Shown here piece by piece: positions 23,117 to 25,498 of a DNA stretch of 25,498 nucleotides. Below the pieces are notes generated by a model. It ran no database searches and was not told the origin of the DNA. It worked only from the letters and a program-made list of their open reading frames with translations. Position 1 is the stretch's first letter. Every line of letters starts with the position of its first letter. The translations under genes and the position numbers were made by a program. Source of the stretch: Caldimicrobium sp964493015 (GTDB taxonomy: Bacteria; Desulfobacterota; Thermodesulfobacteria; Thermodesulfobacteriales; Thermodesulfobacteriaceae); contig CAZBLU010000019.1 of assembly GCA_964493015.1 (NCBI GenBank), positions 1 to 25,498 on the forward strand. Direction: 5' to 3'.

Positions 23117-23789
23117 AAAGCTTCCTAAAGGTTTTTAGATCTTCCCAGATAAATCTTTTGACCTGAGGATTTTTTAACATATAACTTGGGTGATAGGTAA
23201 AGATTATCATGGAATTTTTATATTTGAAGGGTTTGCTCCTAAGAGAGGAGAGGGTTACAGGTTTTTCTAAAAAGACCTTAACAGGTAAGTTCCCTAAGGC
23301 GAGAATGAGTCTTGGTTTGAGGAGCATTATTTCTTGAAGGAGATATTTTTTGCAGGCCTGGATCTCTTCTTCTTCGGGAAGCCTTCCTGCTGGAGGTTTA
23401 CATTTAACTACAAGGGTTACATAAAAATCCTCTCTTTTAAGGCCAATACTCAGAAGCATCTTTTGAAGGGTCTCACCTAAAGGGCCAGAAAAAGGAACCC
23501 CATAAAAGTCATCCTCTTTGCTGGGAAAGTCTCCAATAAGCATGAGATCTATCGGTGAGCCCCTCTTTTCAAAAACAGGTTGTTTCCTTATACGATGAAG
23601 AAAACAGCTTTGGCACCGTGAGATTTGGTTAAATAAATCCTCTAAGTCCCCTTTCTTCAGACCAAAGTTTTCTCTGTTAAAGATAAAAGAAAATTCCCTG
23701 TATCGAGGAAGCCAGGGATAACCTAATTCCTCAAAGTAAGTGAGGTATTTGATAAGTTCGTGAAGGGGATTTATCTTAGGCTCACTCAT
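23100..23789 (-). CDS. Family 4-like uracil-DNA glycosylase with altered active site
   Basis: Fe-S cluster protein of the family 4 uracil-DNA glycosylase group, which removes uracil from DNA. Four cluster cysteines: 59, 62, 130 and 146. Motif I is GDFPSKEDDFYGVPF (86-100) where family 4 has GEAPG-x2-ED, so the first Glu is Asp87; the acid at 92 is kept. The segment before the third Cys is TLVVKC (125-130), with Leu126 where the uracil-recognising Asn (TNVVKC) is expected. The motif HPS is kept (200-202). 229 aa, with about 50 extra N-terminal residues. The two changes may alter base specificity or mean a structural role. Start ATG at 23789 has no clear ribosome site. Confidence 0.82.
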   Translation of the reverse strand: MSEPKINPLHELIKYLTYFEELGYPWLPRYREFSFIFNRENFGLKKGDLEDLFNQISRCQSCFLHRIRKQPVFEKRGSPIDLMLIGDFPSKEDDFYGVPFSGPLGETLQKMLLSIGLKREDFYVTLVVKCKPPAGRLPEEEEIQACKKYLLQEIMLLKPRLILALGNLPVKVFLEKPVTLSSLRSKPFKYKNSMIIFTYHPSYMLKNPQVKRFIWEDLKTFRKLYDETF

Positions 23790-23970
23790 TGATTTTTAAT
23801 TTACCCTCTTTTCCTCAAAATGAAAGTATATAGCTTCACCCTTAGAGGAAGTTTCCCCTTAAACCTACCAACCATACCAGTTGTTATTTTCAAATATTTT
23901 CCTTCTACTTCTCAAGCGCTAAAGGACATAGCCTAACACACTTAGATATCTTAAACAAGTGTCCTTTTAC

Positions 23971-23998
23971 TTGATAAAAAGGTCTTTTAGGGTAAGAT
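23971..23998 (+). promoter_or_regulatory. Promoter of the class V aminotransferase gene
   Basis: TTGATA (23971-23976), 16 bp, TAAGAT (23993-23998). A start near 24005 gives a leader of about 24 nt that contains the ribosome site at 24016. The rest of the 239-bp divergent gap (23790-24028) shows no gene; I could not find a convincing promoter for the glycosylase in it. Confidence 0.58.
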
Positions 23999-24015
23999 TT
24001 AGTGAAACTTTTAAG

Positions 24016-24022
24016 AGGGAGG
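24016..24022 (+). promoter_or_regulatory. Shine-Dalgarno site that sets the aminotransferase start
   Basis: AGGGAGG with 6 bp to the ATG at 24029. An in-frame GTG at 24002 lies upstream of this site and of the predicted transcript start, so it is unlikely to be used. Confidence 0.75.
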
Positions 24023-24028
24023 TATTTA

Positions 24029-25186
24029 ATGGAATTCTTGGGCAAGAGATATTTATTTACCCCAGGGCCTGTTCCTGTTTCCCCCAAGGTCCTTCTCACT
24101 CAGGCTCAACCTATGACGCATCACAGATTACCTGAATTTTCTGAGATCTTAAAGGAGATAAGAGAAAATCTGAAATATCTTTTTCAAACGCAAAAGGAGG
24201 TCTATTTTTTTGCCTCTTCTGGCACTGGGGCTATGGAGGCAGCTATTGTTAATCTTTTCTCACCAGGGGACAAGGTAATTGTCGTTGAGGCTGGAAAGTT
24301 TGGAGAGCGTTGGCGGGAGCTTGCTGAGACCTATGGGCTTCAAGTCTTATCGCTAAAACTTGAGTGGGGAAGGGCAGTTAAACCTGAGCAAGTAGAGGCC
24401 CTGCTTAGGGCCCATCCAGAAGTGAAGGCTGTGCTCATACAGGCCTGTGAGACTTCCACTGGCGTTAAGCATCCCGTGGAAGAAATTGCTAAACTCACTA
24501 AAGACAGAGATTGTTTACTTGTGGTTGATGCTATAACTGCCCTTGGGGTCTATCCTCTGCCTATGGATGAGTTGGGGCTTGATGTGGTGATTACTGGCTC
24601 TCAAAAGGCCTTGAGTCTTCCCCCTGGGCTTTCCTTTATAGCCTTTTCTGATAAGGCCTTAAGTATGGCAGAAAAATCAACACTACCTAAATATTATTTT
24701 AATCTTCAGAGAGAGAGGAAAGCCTATGCTAAAGATACCACAGCCTTTACCCCTGCTGTATCACTTCTTTTGGGTTTGAGGGAGATGTTACGAAGGATTA
24801 GGGAGCTTGGTCTTTCTGAGATCTTCAGACATTGCAAGGCAATTTCTGAGGCCTGTCAGGCAGGAGTCAAAGCCCTTGGCCTTGAGATATTTCCAGAAAT
24901 TCCTGCTGAGTCCTTAACCGTTATTAAAGCTCCTTCAGGGCTTGAGGTGAGTTCCTTTCTTAAGTTGCTCAGGGATAGATGGGGGATAGTTTTTGCTGGA
25001 GGTCAGGATCAGCTAAAGGGAAAGATTATTCGTATAACCCATATGGGTGATCAATCTCCCTTTGACTTGCTTGTTGCCTTGGGAGCCTTAGAGATGGCTT
25101 TAAAGGTGTTTGGTGTGGATATTCCTTTAGGGGCATCTTTGCGCGCTGCTGAAGAGAGGTTATTAACCTATTTACAGGTTAAGTAA
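24029..25186 (+). CDS. Class V aminotransferase (alanine/serine-glyoxylate type)
   Basis: PLP enzyme of the small-subunit-hydrogenase/alanine-glyoxylate aminotransferase group, moving amino groups between alanine or serine and a 2-oxo acid. The N-terminus FTPGPVPVSP (10-19) is the family hallmark; SSGTGAME (63-70) binds the cofactor phosphate; Asp167 in VVDAITALG contacts the pyridine nitrogen; Lys193 in TGSQKALSLPPG forms the Schiff base. 385 aa is normal. In many thermophiles such a gene serves in serine synthesis beside serA, but serA is not visible here. Own promoter and ribosome site; followed by a non-coding stretch and tRNA-His. Confidence 0.9.
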   Translation: MEFLGKRYLFTPGPVPVSPKVLLTQAQPMTHHRLPEFSEILKEIRENLKYLFQTQKEVYFFASSGTGAMEAAIVNLFSPGDKVIVVEAGKFGERWRELAETYGLQVLSLKLEWGRAVKPEQVEALLRAHPEVKAVLIQACETSTGVKHPVEEIAKLTKDRDCLLVVDAITALGVYPLPMDELGLDVVITGSQKALSLPPGLSFIAFSDKALSMAEKSTLPKYYFNLQRERKAYAKDTTAFTPAVSLLLGLREMLRRIRELGLSEIFRHCKAISEACQAGVKALGLEIFPEIPAESLTVIKAPSGLEVSSFLKLLRDRWGIVFAGGQDQLKGKIIRITHMGDQSPFDLLVALGALEMALKVFGVDIPLGASLRAAEERLLTYLQVK

Positions 25187-25395
25187 GACTGATAAGGGCC
25201 TTTGCAGGACAAATTAGTTGGCTAAATTTAGAGGAAATTTTTGAGTTGCAAGAATAAACTTGATAAATGAAGCACCACTTGGACATTTGTGTATCCCAAA
25301 TTTAAAACTAATGTTCATTCCAGGAGAATTAGACGGCCTTTGGCTACTTGATTGAACTTGATTAAACATGACTAGAGGATAGGATTAAGAGTGAA
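25187..25395. other. Non-coding stretch before tRNA-His
   Basis: About 210 bp without a credible reading frame. I see no convincing terminator hairpin after the aminotransferase. Near 25350-25370 there is a short doublet, CTTGATTGAA then CTTGATTAAA, of unknown meaning. Confidence 0.4.
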
Positions 25396-25423
25396 TTGAA
25401 AAAGTCAAAAAATAGATTAAAAT
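25396..25423 (+). promoter_or_regulatory. Promoter of tRNA-His
   Basis: TTGAAA (25396-25401), 16 bp, TAAAAT (25418-25423), with a predicted start near 25430, about 8 nt before the tRNA. Confidence 0.6.
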
Positions 25424-25437
25424 TTTATTTTGAAGAT

Positions 25438-25498
25438 GGAGGTCGTAGCTCAATGGTAGAGCACCGGGCTGTGGCCCCGGGTGTTGCGGGTTCGAGTC
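25438..25498 (+). tRNA. tRNA-His (GTG anticodon), 3' end outside window
   Basis: The 5' 61 bases of a tRNA are present. D arm GCTC/GAGC, anticodon stem CCGGG/CCCGG around loop CTGTGGC with anticodon GTG (His), variable loop GTGTT and T arm start GCGGG with loop TTCGAGT. Counting seven acceptor bases back from T8 leaves a G at 25438 as the extra G-1 position typical of tRNA-His. The acceptor 3' strand and C73 lie beyond the edge, so pairing cannot be checked. Confidence 0.9.

Noticed and set aside
24002..24028. Upstream GTG start for the aminotransferase
   Set aside because: The added nine codons contain the Shine-Dalgarno site and lie before the predicted transcript start; the family begins close to the ATG at 24029.
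25340..25380. Repeats near the tRNA as an integration site
   Set aside because: Only a 10-bp imperfect doublet is present, no integrase gene is seen, and the tRNA 3' end where attachment sites usually lie is outside the window.

Overview
The window is a gene-dense stretch of about 25.5 kb from a bacterial chromosome with modest GC content. It carries housekeeping genes of a flagellated, Gram-negative-like anaerobe with type IV pili. An AhbC-type radical SAM enzyme (siroheme-dependent heme route), a family 4 Fe-S uracil-DNA glycosylase, long-chain prenyl synthase and many Lys/Glu-rich proteins suggest a thermophilic sulfur or sulfate metabolizer. A member of the Thermodesulfobacteria (Thermodesulfobacterium/Caldimicrobium-like) fits best, but this is inference from gene content, not a database match. 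I see no insertion sequence, prophage or CRISPR array.

Layout. (1) 1-3349: two flagellar hook (FlgE-like) genes in tandem, the first cut by the left edge, with a possible sigma-28 promoter between them and a hairpin after the second. (2) 3435-5759: a RecB/AddA-like helicase without a nuclease domain, convergent with a two-gene minus-strand operon (5683-7313) of a HAD phosphatase and a long-chain prenyl diphosphate synthase. (3) 7550-13509: a plus-strand operon of pilT, a divergent pilT paralogue, an unknown 162-aa protein, galU and priA, with touching or overlapping ends. (4) 13555-21827: a collinear run of eleven genes: a ClpX-like AAA+ ATPase with a duplicated lid domain, a degenerate receiver-domain protein, ahbC, a split purH (IMP cyclohydrolase half only), aroD-aroE-aroA-aroK, cheX, a hotdog thioesterase and a small helical protein. 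(5) 21824-23789: minus-strand nfeD-type membrane protease and a family 4-like uracil-DNA glycosylase, meeting region 4 tail to tail inside one palindrome. (6) 24029-25186: a class V aminotransferase, then a non-coding stretch and the 5' part of tRNA-His at the right edge.

How the genes work together. The four aro genes cover dehydroquinate to EPSP on the way to chorismate. The hook genes and cheX belong to motility and chemotaxis; the two PilT-type ATPases to pilus retraction. GalU supplies UDP-glucose, PriA restarts replication forks. The least ordinary unit is the ClpX-like ATPase with its pseudo-receiver neighbour, which is the best candidate here for an undescribed system.

Regulation. 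Six promoters picked by eye share a -35/-10 pair with exactly 16 bp between the boxes. Four of them place the predicted transcript start at or within about 8 nt of the start codon with no Shine-Dalgarno sequence, pointing to leaderless or nearly leaderless mRNAs beside others that have strong Shine-Dalgarno sites.
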